From contig NZ_AEDU01000006.1 of assembly GCF_000148525.1 (NCBI RefSeq), positions 1-64,000 on the forward strand: a stretch of DNA of 64,000 bases, given 5' to 3'. Each line of letters opens with the position of its first letter. Position 1 is the first letter of the stretch. Below, one piece after another: positions 18,324 through 27,348 of this stretch. The notes beneath the pieces were generated by a model that worked only from the letters and a program-made list of their open reading frames with translations, searched no databases and was not told the DNA's origin. Origin of the DNA: Streptococcus mitis SK564 (GTDB taxonomy: Bacteria > Bacillota > Bacilli > Lactobacillales > Streptococcaceae). The position numbers were made by a program, and so were the translations under genes.

Positions 18324-19025
18324 ATGCGAGAACATCGTCCAGTCATTGCTCTTGATTTTCCTAGTTTTGAGGCGGTCAAGGAATTTTTAGCTCTTTTTCC
18401 AGAGGAAGAAAGCCTTTATCTAAAGGTAGGGATGGAGCTTTATTACGCAACGGGGCCTGAGATTGTGTCTTACTTGAAAGATCTGGGTCACAGTGTCTTT
18501 TTGGATCTCAAGTTGCATGACATTCCCAATACAGTCAAATCAGCTATGAAGGTCCTATCTCAGCTTGGTGTGGATATGACCAATGTTCATGCTGCTGGGG
18601 GTGTAGAGATGATGAAGGCTGCTCGTGAAGGTCTTGGTAGTCAAGCCAAATTGATAGCTGTCACTCAGCTCACATCAACATCAGAAGCCCAGATGCAGGA
18701 TTTTCAAAATATCCAAACTAGCCTGCAAGAGTCTGTGATACATTATGCCAAGAAGACAGCCGAAGTGGGATTAGATGGTGTTGTTTGTTCAGCTCAGGAA
18801 GTGCAAGTCATCAAGCAGGCTACCAATCCAGATTTTATCTGTCTGACACCGGGTATTCGTCCAGCAGGAGCTGCAGTTGGAGACCAAAAACGCGTGATGA
18901 CGCCAGCGGATGCTTATCAAATCGGTAGTGACTATATCGTGGTGGGACGTCCCATTACTCAAGCTGAGGATCCTGTTGTAGCTTATCATGCTATCAAGGA
19001 TGAATGGACACAGAACTGGAATTAA
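18324..19025 (+). CDS. pyrF: Orotidine 5'-phosphate decarboxylase
   Basis: The 233-residue TIM-barrel enzyme converts OMP to UMP. The catalytic Lys/Asp signature [12 protein letters not shown] (about 57-68) carries the essential residues, and TPGIRPAG and VVGRPIT bind the phosphate. It is the first gene after the PyrR attenuator, with pyrE next. Length is normal. Confidence 0.97.
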   Translation: MREHRPVIALDFPSFEAVKEFLALFPEEESLYLKVGMELYYATGPEIVSYLKDLGHSVFLDLKLHDIPNTVKSAMKVLSQLGVDMTNVHAAGGVEMMKAAREGLGSQAKLIAVTQLTSTSEAQMQDFQNIQTSLQESVIHYAKKTAEVGLDGVVCSAQEVQVIKQATNPDFICLTPGIRPAGAAVGDQKRVMTPADAYQIGSDYIVVGRPITQAEDPVVAYHAIKDEWTQNWN

Positions 19026-19057
19026 AGAATAGATTATAAAAATAAAAGGAGAATATC

Positions 19058-19690
19058 ATGACACTTGCTAAAGATATCGCTAGCCACCTCTTGAAAATTC
19101 AAGCCGTTTACCTCAAACCAGAGGAGCCTTTCACTTGGGCATCTGGTATCAAGTCACCCATTTATACGGATAACCGTGTTACCCTTGCCTATCCAGAAAC
19201 TCGTACTCTCATTGAAAATGGCTTTGTGGAAGCTATCAAAGAAGCCTTTCCAGATGTAGAAGTGATTGCAGGAACTGCGACAGCTGGGATTCCACACGGA
19301 GCTATCATTGCTGATAAGATGAACTTGCCATTTGCCTACATCCGTAGCAAACCAAAAGACCACGGAGCAGGTAATCAAATCGAAGGCCGTGTAGCTCAAG
19401 GTCAAAAAATGGTAGTGGTTGAAGACCTCATTTCAACAGGTGGTTCTGTTCTCGAGGCCGTGGCAGCAGCCAAGCGAGAAGGAGCAGATGTTCTTGGAGT
19501 TGTAGCGATTTTCAGCTACCAATTGCCAAAAGCAGATAAGAACTTCTCAGATGCAGGTGTCAAACTTGTGACGCTTTCTAACTACAGTGAACTCATCCAT
19601 CTAGCCCAAGAAGAAGGCTATATCACCCCAGAAGGCTTGGGTCTTCTAAAACGATTTAAAGAAGACCAAGAGAATTGGCAAAATGCCTAA
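19058..19690 (+). CDS. pyrE: Orotate phosphoribosyltransferase
   Basis: The 210-residue enzyme makes OMP from orotate and PRPP. The PRPP-binding motif [16 protein letters not shown] lies at about 115-130, and [11 protein letters not shown] is the flexible active-site loop. It lies 32 bp after pyrF with ribosome site aaggaga. A terminator and a BOX element follow. Confidence 0.97.
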   Translation: MTLAKDIASHLLKIQAVYLKPEEPFTWASGIKSPIYTDNRVTLAYPETRTLIENGFVEAIKEAFPDVEVIAGTATAGIPHGAIIADKMNLPFAYIRSKPKDHGAGNQIEGRVAQGQKMVVVEDLISTGGSVLEAVAAAKREGADVLGVVAIFSYQLPKADKNFSDAGVKLVTLSNYSELIHLAQEEGYITPEGLGLLKRFKEDQENWQNA

Positions 19691-19698
19691 AATATAGA

Positions 19699-19735
19699 AA
19701 ATCAGGTAGTCACTAGGATTACCTGATTTCTTTTT
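19699..19735 (+). terminator. Terminator of pyrF-pyrE
   Basis: A 10-bp stem (aaatcaggta/tacctgattt) is followed by ctttttg. Confidence 0.88.
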
Positions 19736-19753
19736 GTGATTTCATTGGATGTT

Positions 19754-19866
19754 ATACTCAATGAAAATCAAAGAGCAAACTAGGAAGCTAGCCGCAGGTT
19801 GCTCAAAGCACTGCTTTGAGGTTGTAGATAAAGCTGACGCGGTTTGAAGAGATTTTCGAAGAGTAT
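19754..19866 (+). repeat. BOX element abutting the aatB stop codon
   Basis: The element (ATACTCAATGAAAATC...GATTTTCGAAGAGTAT) has boxC and a shortened boxB/boxA region. Its last base is the last base of the stop codon of the convergent substrate-binding gene, so insertion was just outside or at the C-terminus of that protein. Confidence 0.88.
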
Positions 19867-20732
19867 TAGTCAACTTTTCCACCTTCAACAACCAGATCAT
19901 CTGCTTTAGCAGCGTCACCGTAGGTTGGGTGAAGTGTTTTTTCATAGGCTTTGTGGAAGAAGTTTCCCTTACCTAATTTTTCAATATCTTTATTGATGAA
20001 GTCTAGCAGTTCTTGGTTGCCTTTTTGAACTGCTGCCGCAATGGTATCTGGATTACCGAGGGAAGTAATTCCTACTTCAAATCCTTTATTTTCAAGTGCC
20101 CAAGCTAGGACTTCCGTATTGTCAGTTGAAAAGGCATCTCCACGTCCGTCAAGAAGGGCTTGGTAAGAGTCACTGTATTGGTCGTATTTTTGGAGTTTTA
20201 CTTCTGGGTGATTTTTCTCAAAATAAGTCTCAGCAGTCGTTCCTTTTGTGACAATTAAGGTTTTACCTTCAAGTTGTTTGACGTCTGTAATGAGACCAGT
20301 CTTAGGCGATACGACTCCAAGTGAAACTTTCATGTATGGAAGGGCAAAATCAACTTGTTTCTTGCGTTCGTCAGTCACCGTAAAGTTGGCAAGAGTAATA
20401 TCTACCTTGTTTGAAATCAAGTATTCAGCACGGTTGGCAGCATCGACTGAAACATATTTAACGTTGACACCCAAGTCTTGTGCAAGTTGGTTCCCAAGTT
20501 CGATATCGTAACCTTGGTAAGAACCGTCATTGTCAACGTAACCAAACGGTTTTTTATCTCCAAATACGGCGATTCGTAGCTCACCGCTTTTTTTGATTTC
20601 ATCGATTGTGCGAGCCTTGGCAGTAGTTTTGCCAGACGATGCACCACCATTTCCACCTGAGCTACAAGCTGTGACAAAGATAAGGGCGAAGGCAAGTGCC
20701 AAAACAGTTAAGAGTGGTTTAAGTAGTTTCAT
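19866..20732 (-). CDS. Amino-acid ABC transporter substrate-binding lipoprotein
   Basis: The 288-residue periplasmic-binding-type lipoprotein (SBP_bac_3 family) has a signal peptide with lipobox VTACSS, lipidated at Cys23. The fold motif SGELRIAVFGDKKPFGYVDN and the GYDIELG-LA region are those of polar or acidic amino-acid binders. It is the last gene of a four-gene operon read leftward (two permeases, ATPase, binding protein). The exact amino acid is not certain. The stop codon coincides with the end of a BOX element. Confidence 0.92.
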   Translation of the reverse strand: MKLLKPLLTVLALAFALIFVTACSSGGNGGASSGKTTAKARTIDEIKKSGELRIAVFGDKKPFGYVDNDGSYQGYDIELGNQLAQDLGVNVKYVSVDAANRAEYLISNKVDITLANFTVTDERKKQVDFALPYMKVSLGVVSPKTGLITDVKQLEGKTLIVTKGTTAETYFEKNHPEVKLQKYDQYSDSYQALLDGRGDAFSTDNTEVLAWALENKGFEVGITSLGNPDTIAAAVQKGNQELLDFINKDIEKLGKGNFFHKAYEKTLHPTYGDAAKADDLVVEGGKVD

Positions 20733-20750
20733 AATAATCTCCTTTATTGA

Positions 20751-21509
20751 TTATAGATATGATCCAAACTGGCTAAAGTCAAAGACGTTTAAAAATTCCT
20801 GTGCTCGTTTGGTTTGCGGATTGGTAAAGAAGGCTTGAGCCGTTCCTTCTTCAGCGATTTTCCCTTGGTCTAGGAAGATAATCCGATCGGCAATAGCTTG
20901 AGCAAACTGCATTTCATGGGTTACTAAAATCATGGTGCGACCTTCTTGAGCCAAGTCATTGATGAGTTCTAGAACCTCACGCACCATTTCTGGATCCAGC
21001 GAAGCAGTCACTTCGTCAAAAAGGATGATTTCTGGATGCATGAGGAGGGCACGGACAATTGCAACCCGTTGCTTCTGTCCACCAGATAATTGACGGGCAA
21101 AGCTATGTTGTTTGTCTAGCAAACCAATACGTTCCAGTAGTTTCAGAGCTTCTTCCGTTACTTCATTCTTGTCTTTCCCTTGAGCCTTGATAGGGCCTAG
21201 GATGAGGTTTTGAAGGACATCAAGATGGGGAAAGAGTTCATAGCTTTGAAAGACCATGCCAATCTTTTGGCGAACGAGGTGAAAGTCTTTCTGATTGCTA
21301 ATAATGGACTGGCCATCCAGCAGGATATCTCCTCCTTGAATACTTTCTAAACCATTGAGACAGCGAAGTAGCGTGCTTTTACCACAACCAGATGGTCCTA
21401 GGATGACGATAACTTCCCCCTTTTTAATATCTAAAGAAAGTCCTTGGAGGATAGGATTGTCTCCGAAGGATTTTTTTAGTTCCTTGATTTCTAAAATAGT
21501 TTCAGACAT
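20751..21509 (-). CDS. Amino-acid ABC transporter ATP-binding protein
   Basis: The 252-residue polar amino-acid importer ATPase has Walker A GPSGCGKSTLLR, Q-loop FQSYELFPH, signature LSGGQKQRVAIVR and Walker B IILFDEVTASLD. It starts one base after the permease stop and precedes the binding-protein gene. The Walker B residue after the glutamate-carrying strand reads DEVTASLD, usual for this subfamily. Confidence 0.93.
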   Translation of the reverse strand: MSETILEIKELKKSFGDNPILQGLSLDIKKGEVIVILGPSGCGKSTLLRCLNGLESIQGGDILLDGQSIISNQKDFHLVRQKIGMVFQSYELFPHLDVLQNLILGPIKAQGKDKNEVTEEALKLLERIGLLDKQHSFARQLSGGQKQRVAIVRALLMHPEIILFDEVTASLDPEMVREVLELINDLAQEGRTMILVTHEMQFAQAIADRIIFLDQGKIAEEGTAQAFFTNPQTKRAQEFLNVFDFSQFGSYL

Positions 21510-22187
21510 TTAGTTCCTCCAATGTTTTTCTAAGTGAGTGGATAGTTTGGAAATAGGAAAGCAGACTGCGAAATACAAGACCAGAATGGTTCCATAAATC
21601 CAGAAGGAAGCGGTTGGGATGGTCAGGCGATTGCTGTCGATGATTTGTTGTCCAACCTTGGTAACTTCAACAACCCCAATCAGGACAACCAAGGAAGTCG
21701 TTTTAATCATCCGAGTGACAAGATTAATGGCCTGCGGTAGCAGTCTTCTCAAAACCTGTGGGATGATGATGTGGTAGTAAAGTTGAACATTGGTCAAACC
21801 TAGCGCCTGTCCACTTTCAAACTGATGCTTAGGGAGGGAAGTGATAGCTCCACGTACCAAGTCCCCCATTTCAGCTGTTCCCCAGAGGGTGAAAACGATA
21901 ATAGCTGAAGTCTCACCTGAGATATTGATATTAAAGTTTCGAGCTAAGCCAAAGTAAACGATGAAGAGCAATACCAGCTGGGGCATGATACGGATGAATT
22001 CTAAATACAATCGTGTTAAAAATCGTACGATTCTAGAATGGGAGGTCATAATGATTCCCATGACTGTTCCGAACATTATGGATAAGAGGACAGACAGAAT
22101 GGATATGCCAATCGTAACGCCCAATCCCTGTAAGATTCTCAGGAGATTATTTCCCTGAAAGAGTACTTGGATTCCCGAATCCTGCAT
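21510..22187 (-). CDS. Amino-acid ABC transporter permease
   Basis: The 225-residue HisM/GlnP-type permease has about five transmembrane helices and the EAA-like loop SGQALGLTNVQLYYHIIIPQVLRR. It starts with a clear aaaggagg ribosome site and overlaps the 3' end of the other permease gene by 41 bp, implying coupled translation. Confidence 0.92.
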   Translation of the reverse strand: MQDSGIQVLFQGNNLLRILQGLGVTIGISILSVLLSIMFGTVMGIIMTSHSRIVRFLTRLYLEFIRIMPQLVLLFIVYFGLARNFNINISGETSAIIVFTLWGTAEMGDLVRGAITSLPKHQFESGQALGLTNVQLYYHIIIPQVLRRLLPQAINLVTRMIKTTSLVVLIGVVEVTKVGQQIIDSNRLTIPTASFWIYGTILVLYFAVCFPISKLSTHLEKHWRN

Positions 22188-22827
22188 GGCGGAGCCTCCT
22201 TTCTATCCAGCTAAAGACCAGTGAGATGGGTAGAAGCATGATCAGATAAGCAACTACCAACATAGCAAGCGCAATGTCTGTCTCATAGTAGAGCCCAATC
22301 AAGTCCTTGGCGACATACATGAGATCGGCCAAAGCCACTGCTGAGAAAACAGAGGTTTCCTTGATCAGGAAAATGACATTGGCACTAAAAGAGGGGAGTG
22401 CCACCGCTGTTGCTTGCGGAAGAACCACATAGCGAAAGACCTGTATAGGTGTCAGACCGATAGCTAATCCAATCTCCTGCTGGGTTTGACTGACGGCTTC
22501 CAGCCCACTTCGGAAAGATTCTGCCATATAGGAGCCTCCTAAAAAGACCAGTCCTAAAGTGGCACAGACTTCTGAAGATAGGACAATCCCTACTCTAGGA
22601 AGACCGAAGTAGAGAAAGAAGAGTTGAATCAAAAGGGGCGTATTGCGTGACAATTCAATATAGGCTGTCGCTACTTGCGCCAAAACAGGGATTTGATAGT
22701 GTCGGATGATACTAACGATTAAGCCGAGCAGAAAGGATCCCAGAATCCCCCAAACTGCAATATGCAAGGTCAGAAGAAATGCCTTTTGATATAGTGGTAG
22801 ATATTGTTCAACAATGGACCAATCCAA
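22147..22827 (-). CDS. Amino-acid ABC transporter permease
   Basis: The 226-residue partner permease has the EAA-like loop IGLAIGLTPIQVFRYVVLPQA and the N-terminal signature of the HisM family (LSRNTPLLIQLFFLYFG). It is the first gene of the leftward operon, divergent from lctO. A near-consensus CodY box lies in the shared upstream region. Confidence 0.92.
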   Translation of the reverse strand: MDWSIVEQYLPLYQKAFLLTLHIAVWGILGSFLLGLIVSIIRHYQIPVLAQVATAYIELSRNTPLLIQLFFLYFGLPRVGIVLSSEVCATLGLVFLGGSYMAESFRSGLEAVSQTQQEIGLAIGLTPIQVFRYVVLPQATAVALPSFSANVIFLIKETSVFSAVALADLMYVAKDLIGLYYETDIALAMLVVAYLIMLLPISLVFSWIERRLRHAGFGNPSTLSGK

Positions 22828-22936
22828 AAATAGAACCTCCCATCTAGAAATAATACAGTTATTGTAGCACTTAAAATCTCCTTTGGATAATATCTATTTT
22901 TTATTGCCCTTATAAGGATTTTTTATCATAGACATA

Positions 22937-22951
22937 AAATTTCTGAAATTT
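22937..22951. promoter_or_regulatory. Candidate CodY box
   Basis: AAATTTCTGAAATTT matches the CodY consensus AATTTTCWGAAAATT at 13 of 15 positions. It lies about 110 bp upstream of the amino-acid importer and about 90 bp upstream of lctO. Confidence 0.5.
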
Positions 22952-23010
22952 CCAAACAAAATATTTGAAAAATTTTGAAAAAAGAGTTAAGATATTTTTG
23001 TAATATACAA

Positions 23011-23024
23011 AGTAAACGCTTACT
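23011..23024 (+). promoter_or_regulatory. cre site before lctO
   Basis: AGTAAACGCTTACT is a near-perfect catabolite-responsive element for CcpA. It lies just downstream of a -10-like TAATAT (23001-23006) and 19 bp before the start codon, where CcpA would block transcription when sugar is plentiful. Confidence 0.8.
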
Positions 23025-23042
23025 TATTAAGGAGGGCATTTT

Positions 23043-24179
23043 ATGTCATACAAAACAAGCAATGCAGAAGGTCATGTAGATTTCATTAATACCTATGATT
23101 TGGAGCCAATGGCGCAACAAGTTATTCCTAAAGCAGCATTTGGCTATATCGCTAGTGGGGCGGAAGATACTTTCACTTTACGTGAGAATATTCGTGCCTT
23201 TAACCACAAACTCATCGTTCCTCATACACTTTGCAATGTAGAAAATCCAAGTACAGAGATTGAATTTGCAGGTGAAAAATTGTCTTCACCAATCATTATG
23301 GCGCCTGTTGCGGCTCATAAATTAGCAAACGAACAGGGTGAAGTGGCGACTGCGCGTGGTGTGCATGAGTTTGGGTCCCTCTATACAACCAGTTCTTACT
23401 CTACTGTCGATCTTCCAGAAATTACAGAAGCCCTTCAAGGGACACCTCACTGGTTCCAATTTTACTTTAGTAAGGATGACGGTATCAACCGCCATATCAT
23501 GGACCGTGTGAAGGCTGAAGGTTATAAAGCGATTGTCTTGACAGCAGATGCGACTGTAGGAGGTAATCGTGAGGTGGACAAGCGTAATGGTTTTGTCTTC
23601 CCAGTTGGCATGCCGATTGTTGAGGAATATCTACCAGAAGGTGCTGGTAAATCAATGGACTTTGTTTACAAATCAGCTAAACAACGCTTGTCTCCACGTG
23701 ATGTAGAATTTATCGCTGAATACTCAGGACTTCCTGTTTATGTCAAGGGACCACAATGCCGTGAGGACGTTGAACGTTCGCTTGCTGCGGGAGCTTCTGG
23801 TATCTGGGTAACCAACCACGGTGGCCGCCAAATCGACGGTGGACCAGCTGCCTTTGACTCACTTCAAGAAGTAGCAGAAGCAGTTGACAAACGTGTGCCA
23901 ATCGTCTTTGACTCAGGTATTCGTCGTGGTCAACACGTCTTTAAAGCCTTGGCTTCAGGAGCAGACTTGGTAGCTATTGGTCGCCCTGTCATCTATGGTT
24001 TGGCTCTCGGTGGTAGTGTTGGTGTACGTCAAGTCTTTGAACACTTGAATGCAGAATTGAAGACAGTTATGCAATTATCTGGAACTCAGACTATTGAAGA
24101 TGTCAAACACTTCAAACTCCGTCACAACCCATACAACCCAACCTTCCCAGTTGACCCACGCGACTTAAAATTGTATTGA
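23043..24179 (+). CDS. lctO: L-lactate oxidase (FMN-dependent, H2O2-forming)
   Basis: The 378-residue alpha-hydroxy-acid oxidase oxidises L-lactate to pyruvate with O2, giving H2O2. The catalytic signature TNHGGRQIDGGPA places the active-site His at 259. The FMN-binding segments VDLPEITEAL and VFDSGIRRGQ are present. Ribosome site ggaggg at 23031-23036. Together with spxB in this window it links lactate and pyruvate to peroxide and acetyl-phosphate. It is divergent from an amino-acid importer and under a cre site. Confidence 0.95.
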   Translation: MSYKTSNAEGHVDFINTYDLEPMAQQVIPKAAFGYIASGAEDTFTLRENIRAFNHKLIVPHTLCNVENPSTEIEFAGEKLSSPIIMAPVAAHKLANEQGEVATARGVHEFGSLYTTSSYSTVDLPEITEALQGTPHWFQFYFSKDDGINRHIMDRVKAEGYKAIVLTADATVGGNREVDKRNGFVFPVGMPIVEEYLPEGAGKSMDFVYKSAKQRLSPRDVEFIAEYSGLPVYVKGPQCREDVERSLAAGASGIWVTNHGGRQIDGGPAAFDSLQEVAEAVDKRVPIVFDSGIRRGQHVFKALASGADLVAIGRPVIYGLALGGSVGVRQVFEHLNAELKTVMQLSGTQTIEDVKHFKLRHNPYNPTFPVDPRDLKLY

Positions 24180-24190
24180 TAAAAATATTG

Positions 24191-24214
24191 CCTCCACTGA
24201 ATGTGGAGGTTTTT
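24191..24214 (+). terminator. Terminator of lctO
   Basis: A 7-bp stem (cctccac/gtggagg) with a 5-nt loop and five T residues. Confidence 0.88.
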
Positions 24215-24331
24215 CTTAGTGTATAGGAAGAATAAATCACCATTGAAAACTATATAAATATATTTTTCAGTCAAATATCTTGCTAGGGCTTTCATTTTTT
24301 GCTATACTGGTGCAGTAATTAAATAATAAAG

Positions 24332-24403
24332 ACATTTGGGGTGCTTTAGGCTGAGATGATACCCATTGAACCTGATACAGTTAATACTGGCGAAGGGAAA
24401 TGT
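24332..24403 (+). ncRNA. TPP riboswitch 1
   Basis: The THI element shows the P1 stem acattt/aaatgt, gggtgc, gctgagatgatacccattga, acctgat and the ggcgaagggaa 3' motif. TATACT at 24303-24308 is a likely -10. A terminator follows at 24451. It controls tenA, thiM and thiE downstream and is nearly identical to TPP riboswitch 2. Confidence 0.95.
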
Positions 24404-24450
24404 GAAACGTTTTTTCGTATGGCGAAATGAACGATCTAATCTTGTAAGTC

Positions 24451-24485
24451 AACTCTAATTCTTGATTGTAATTGGAGTTTTTTTG
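24451..24485 (+). terminator. TPP riboswitch 1 expression-platform terminator
   Basis: Stem aactctaatt/aattggagtt (one G-U pair), then a T run. It would form when thiamine pyrophosphate is bound. Confidence 0.8.
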
Positions 24486-24629
24486 TTTATATAAGCTGGA
24501 TGAAGGTGATACAAAGCATTTAGGTAACTCTTCTTGAACGCCCTTGATTTTCTTTAAAAAGGTCAAGTAAAACTAGGATTTTCTTGGTATTTTGTTGATT
24601 ACGAACGAGTAAAGAGAGGAGAAGTAAAT

Positions 24630-25298
24630 ATGGAAACACAAGACTATGCATTTGAGCCAGGTTTGACTGTTGGAGAATTATTAAAAAGCAGTCAGAAGGA
24701 TTGGCAGGTTGCAATCAATCATCGTTTTGTCAAGGAACTTTTTGCAGGGAAAATTGAGAATAAGGTCTTAAAAGACTACCTAATTCAAGATTATCACTTC
24801 TTTGATGCCTTCTTATCTATGCTGGGTGGCTGCGTAGCCCACGCAGACCAGCTTGAATCCAAGCTTCGTTTTGCCAAGCAACTAGGCTTTCTTGAAGCAG
24901 ATGAAGATGGTTATTTCCAAAAGGCTTTCAAAGAGTTAAAAGTATCTGAGAATGACTATCTGGAAGTGACCTTGCATCCTGTAACAAAAGCCTTTCAGGA
25001 TCTAATGTATTCGGCAGTGGATTCATCAAACTATGCCCATCTTTTGGTCATGCTGGTCATTGCAGAAGGTCTCTATTTAGACTGGGGTTCTAAAGATTTG
25101 GCTCTACCTGAAGCCTACATTCATTCGGAATGGATTAATCTCCACAGAGGTCCTTTCTTTGCAGAGTGGGTTCAATTTCTGGTTGACGAACTTAATCGTG
25201 TCGGGAAAGGTAGAGAGGATTTGACAGAACTTCAGGAACGTTGGAATCAAGCGGTTGCTTTAGAATTAGCCTTTTTTGATATTGGTTATGACGCCTAG
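24630..25298 (+). CDS. tenA: TenA-family thiaminase II homologue, Glu-type
   Basis: The 222-residue helical protein is of the TenA/thiaminase II family, which salvages pyrimidine from damaged thiamine. At the position where classical TenA has the catalytic Cys, this protein has Glu in MLVIAEGLYLDWG, the mark of the TenA_E subgroup. That subgroup is thought to act on N-formylated aminopyrimidine rather than the free compound. The second TenA in this window keeps the Cys. Ribosome site gaggag. A TPP riboswitch lies upstream and a BOX element downstream. Confidence 0.85.
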   Translation: METQDYAFEPGLTVGELLKSSQKDWQVAINHRFVKELFAGKIENKVLKDYLIQDYHFFDAFLSMLGGCVAHADQLESKLRFAKQLGFLEADEDGYFQKAFKELKVSENDYLEVTLHPVTKAFQDLMYSAVDSSNYAHLLVMLVIAEGLYLDWGSKDLALPEAYIHSEWINLHRGPFFAEWVQFLVDELNRVGKGREDLTELQERWNQAVALELAFFDIGYDA

Positions 25299-25334
25299 AG
25301 AAAGTTTAGGATATTTACAAATTTGATGAGGTAA

Positions 25335-25483
25335 TTCTCTTCGAAAATCTCTTCAAACCACGTCAGCTTCATCTTAGATTATATATGTGACTGACTTCGT
25401 CAGTCTTATCTACAACCTCAAAGCAGTGCTTTGAGCAACCTGCGGCTAGCTTCCTAGTTTGCTCTTTGATTTTCATTGAGCAC
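25335..25483 (-). repeat. BOX element (reverse orientation) between tenA and thiM
   Basis: The reverse complement of the BOX sequence, with ends CTCTTCGAAAATC and GATTTTCATTGAG. It contains boxA, boxB (tgacttcgtcagtcttatct) and boxC (tgcggctagcttcctagttt). It is about 149 bp and lies inside the thiamine operon between tenA and thiM. Confidence 0.88.
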
Positions 25484-25577
25484 AAATCATTCAATGTAAA
25501 TAAAAAAATTTCTTAACGAAAGATAGAAATAAATCGAAATCAGTAGATCGTATAAAGTGAAAAGGAAGGATTTCAAT

Positions 25578-26360
25578 ATGACAAGTTTAAAATTATTAAA
25601 AGAAAAAGCACCTTTGGTCATTTGTATAACCAATGATGTAGTAAAAAATTTCACAGCAAATGGATTAGTAGCACTGGGGGCATCACCAGCCATGAGTGAG
25701 TTTCCTGCAGATTTAGAGGATTTGTTAAAGTATGCTGGAGGTTTATTAATAAACATAGGAACATTGACAGATGAAAATTGGAAATTATACCAAGCTGCTC
25801 TGAAAATTGCAGAGAAATATAATGTCCCAGCAGTTTTAGATCCTGTAGCTTGTGGAGCAGGATCTTATAGAAAAAAAGTATCCGAAGATTTAATAAATAA
25901 TTACAAACTCGCAGCGATTAGAGGAAATGCTGGAGAGATCGCTTCTTTAGTGGGAATAAATGTGGCATCTAAAGGAGTAGATAGTGCAGGCGTAGATAAT
26001 ATTGACGAAATTGCTTTAGCAGCAAATGAGAAGTTCAATATTCCTATAATAGTAACAGGTGAAGTGGATGCCATCGCGGTAAATGGAGAAGTGGTAACGA
26101 TTCATAATGGTAGTGCCATGATGCCAAAAGTCATTGGAACTGGATGTTTATTAGGTGCTGTAGTAGCAAGCTTTATCGGACTAGAAAAAGGTCAAGAATT
26201 GAAATCATTAGAAACAGCAATGTTGGTTTACAATATCGCTGGAGAAATGGCAGAAAAACGTCCAAATGGACATCTTCCTGGAACATTTAAAGTTGAATTT
26301 ATAAATGCCTTATATGAGATTACAGATGAAGATGTAAAGGAATTCAAAAGAGTGAAGTAA
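25578..26360 (+). CDS. thiM: Hydroxyethylthiazole kinase, copy 1
   Basis: The 260-residue enzyme phosphorylates 4-methyl-5-(2-hydroxyethyl)thiazole for thiamine salvage. ThiM motifs: [29 protein letters not shown] and [13 protein letters not shown] near the anion hole. ATG 25578 with aaggaagg is preferred over 25557. It is AT-rich and clearly different in base use and sequence from copy 2 at 31177. It is followed after 1 bp by thiE. Confidence 0.9.
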   Translation: MTSLKLLKEKAPLVICITNDVVKNFTANGLVALGASPAMSEFPADLEDLLKYAGGLLINIGTLTDENWKLYQAALKIAEKYNVPAVLDPVACGAGSYRKKVSEDLINNYKLAAIRGNAGEIASLVGINVASKGVDSAGVDNIDEIALAANEKFNIPIIVTGEVDAIAVNGEVVTIHNGSAMMPKVIGTGCLLGAVVASFIGLEKGQELKSLETAMLVYNIAGEMAEKRPNGHLPGTFKVEFINALYEITDEDVKEFKRVK

Positions 26361-26361
26361 A

Positions 26362-26991
26362 ATGTTTCATAAAGAATTACTAAAACTATATTTTATTTGT
26401 GGAACGACCACTTGCCAAGGAAAAGATCTATATAGAGTCGTTGAGGAAGCCTTAAAAGGTGGTATAACCTTATTTCAATTTCGTGAAAAAGGTGAGGGAT
26501 CTTTAGAAGGTAAAGAAAAAGTCGAATTAGCAATTAAACTACAGAATCTTTGTAAAAAATACAATGTTCCATTTATTGTTAATGATGATATTGATTTGGC
26601 AATGGAAATTGATGCTGATGGCGTACATGTAGGACAAGATGACCTCGGTGTTGATGAAATTAGAAAATTGATGCCAGATAAAATAATTGGTCTTTCTATA
26701 AAAAACGAGGAAGAATTTCAACAATCAAAAGTTGAATATGTAGATTATGTTGGTGTTGGTCCTGTGTTTGATACCCAGTCAAAGGATGATGCTGGTGGCG
26801 CTATAGGTTATGAAGGTCTTAAATTGATGAGAAAACTATTGCCACAAATGCCCTTAGTTGCAATTGGTGGAATACAGACGAAACATATTAAAGACATTAT
26901 GAAGACGAATATGGATGGTGTTTCAATCATTTCAGCAATATCGTATGCAAAAAATATAGAAAAAACTGTTCGGGAAATGAGTGAACAATAG
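26362..26991 (+). CDS. thiE: Thiamine-phosphate synthase, copy 1
   Basis: The 209-residue TIM-barrel enzyme joins HMP-pyrophosphate and thiazole phosphate. The active site shows LFQFREKGEGS, the Asp-rich NDDIDLAMEIDADGVHVGQDD and GPVFDTQSKDDAGG, plus the C-terminal AIGGI. It is AT-rich and forms a pair with thiM copy 1. No terminator with a T-run was found after it. Confidence 0.9.
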   Translation: MFHKELLKLYFICGTTTCQGKDLYRVVEEALKGGITLFQFREKGEGSLEGKEKVELAIKLQNLCKKYNVPFIVNDDIDLAMEIDADGVHVGQDDLGVDEIRKLMPDKIIGLSIKNEEEFQQSKVEYVDYVGVGPVFDTQSKDDAGGAIGYEGLKLMRKLLPQMPLVAIGGIQTKHIKDIMKTNMDGVSIISAISYAKNIEKTVREMSEQ

Positions 26992-27059
26992 GTATCTATC
27001 TAACCAAAGAAAGATCTGCTGTCTTTGTTAGTGCAAGGCTGTATTTCCAGTTCAATTTC

Positions 27060-27088
27060 TTGAACTGGAAAAAATCGTTTGTTATAAT
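27060..27088 (+). promoter_or_regulatory. Promoter of ykoEDC-tenA-thiWME operon
   Basis: TTGAAC (27060-27065), a 17-bp spacer and TATAAT (27083-27088), directly before TPP riboswitch 2. The -35 overlaps an inverted repeat (ccagttcaa/ttgaactgg, about 27045-27069). Confidence 0.85.
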
Positions 27089-27111
27089 ATTTATATAATT
27101 AAATAATAAAG

Positions 27112-27183
27112 ACATTTGGGGTGCTTTAGGCTGAGATGATACCCATTGAACCTGATACAGTTAAGACTGGCGAAGGGAAATGT
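27112..27183 (+). ncRNA. TPP riboswitch 2
   Basis: The same architecture as riboswitch 1. The 92-nt stretches 24316-24407 and 27096-27187 differ at one base by eye. It governs the ykoE-ykoD-ykoC-tenA-thiW-thiM-thiE operon. A terminator at 27232-27265 forms the off state. Confidence 0.95.
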
Positions 27184-27231
27184 GAAATGGTTTTGTATTT
27201 ATAGAAACTAACCATCTAATCTTGTAAGCTG

Positions 27232-27265
27232 AACTCTAATTCCTATCTGTAATTAGAGTTTTTTC
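27232..27265 (+). terminator. TPP riboswitch 2 terminator
   Basis: Stem aactctaatt/aattagagtt followed by T residues. Confidence 0.82.
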
Positions 27266-27348
27266 TTTTACGAAACTGGATGAAGATGATACAAAGCATT
27301 TAGGTAGCTCACCTTGAATGCCCCACTTTTCTTTAAAAAGGAGTTTTT

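Noticed and set aside
27043..27074. Terminator after thiE copy 1
   Set aside because: The inverted repeat ccagttcaa/ttgaactgg has A residues, not Ts, on its 3' side and overlaps the -35 of the next promoter.
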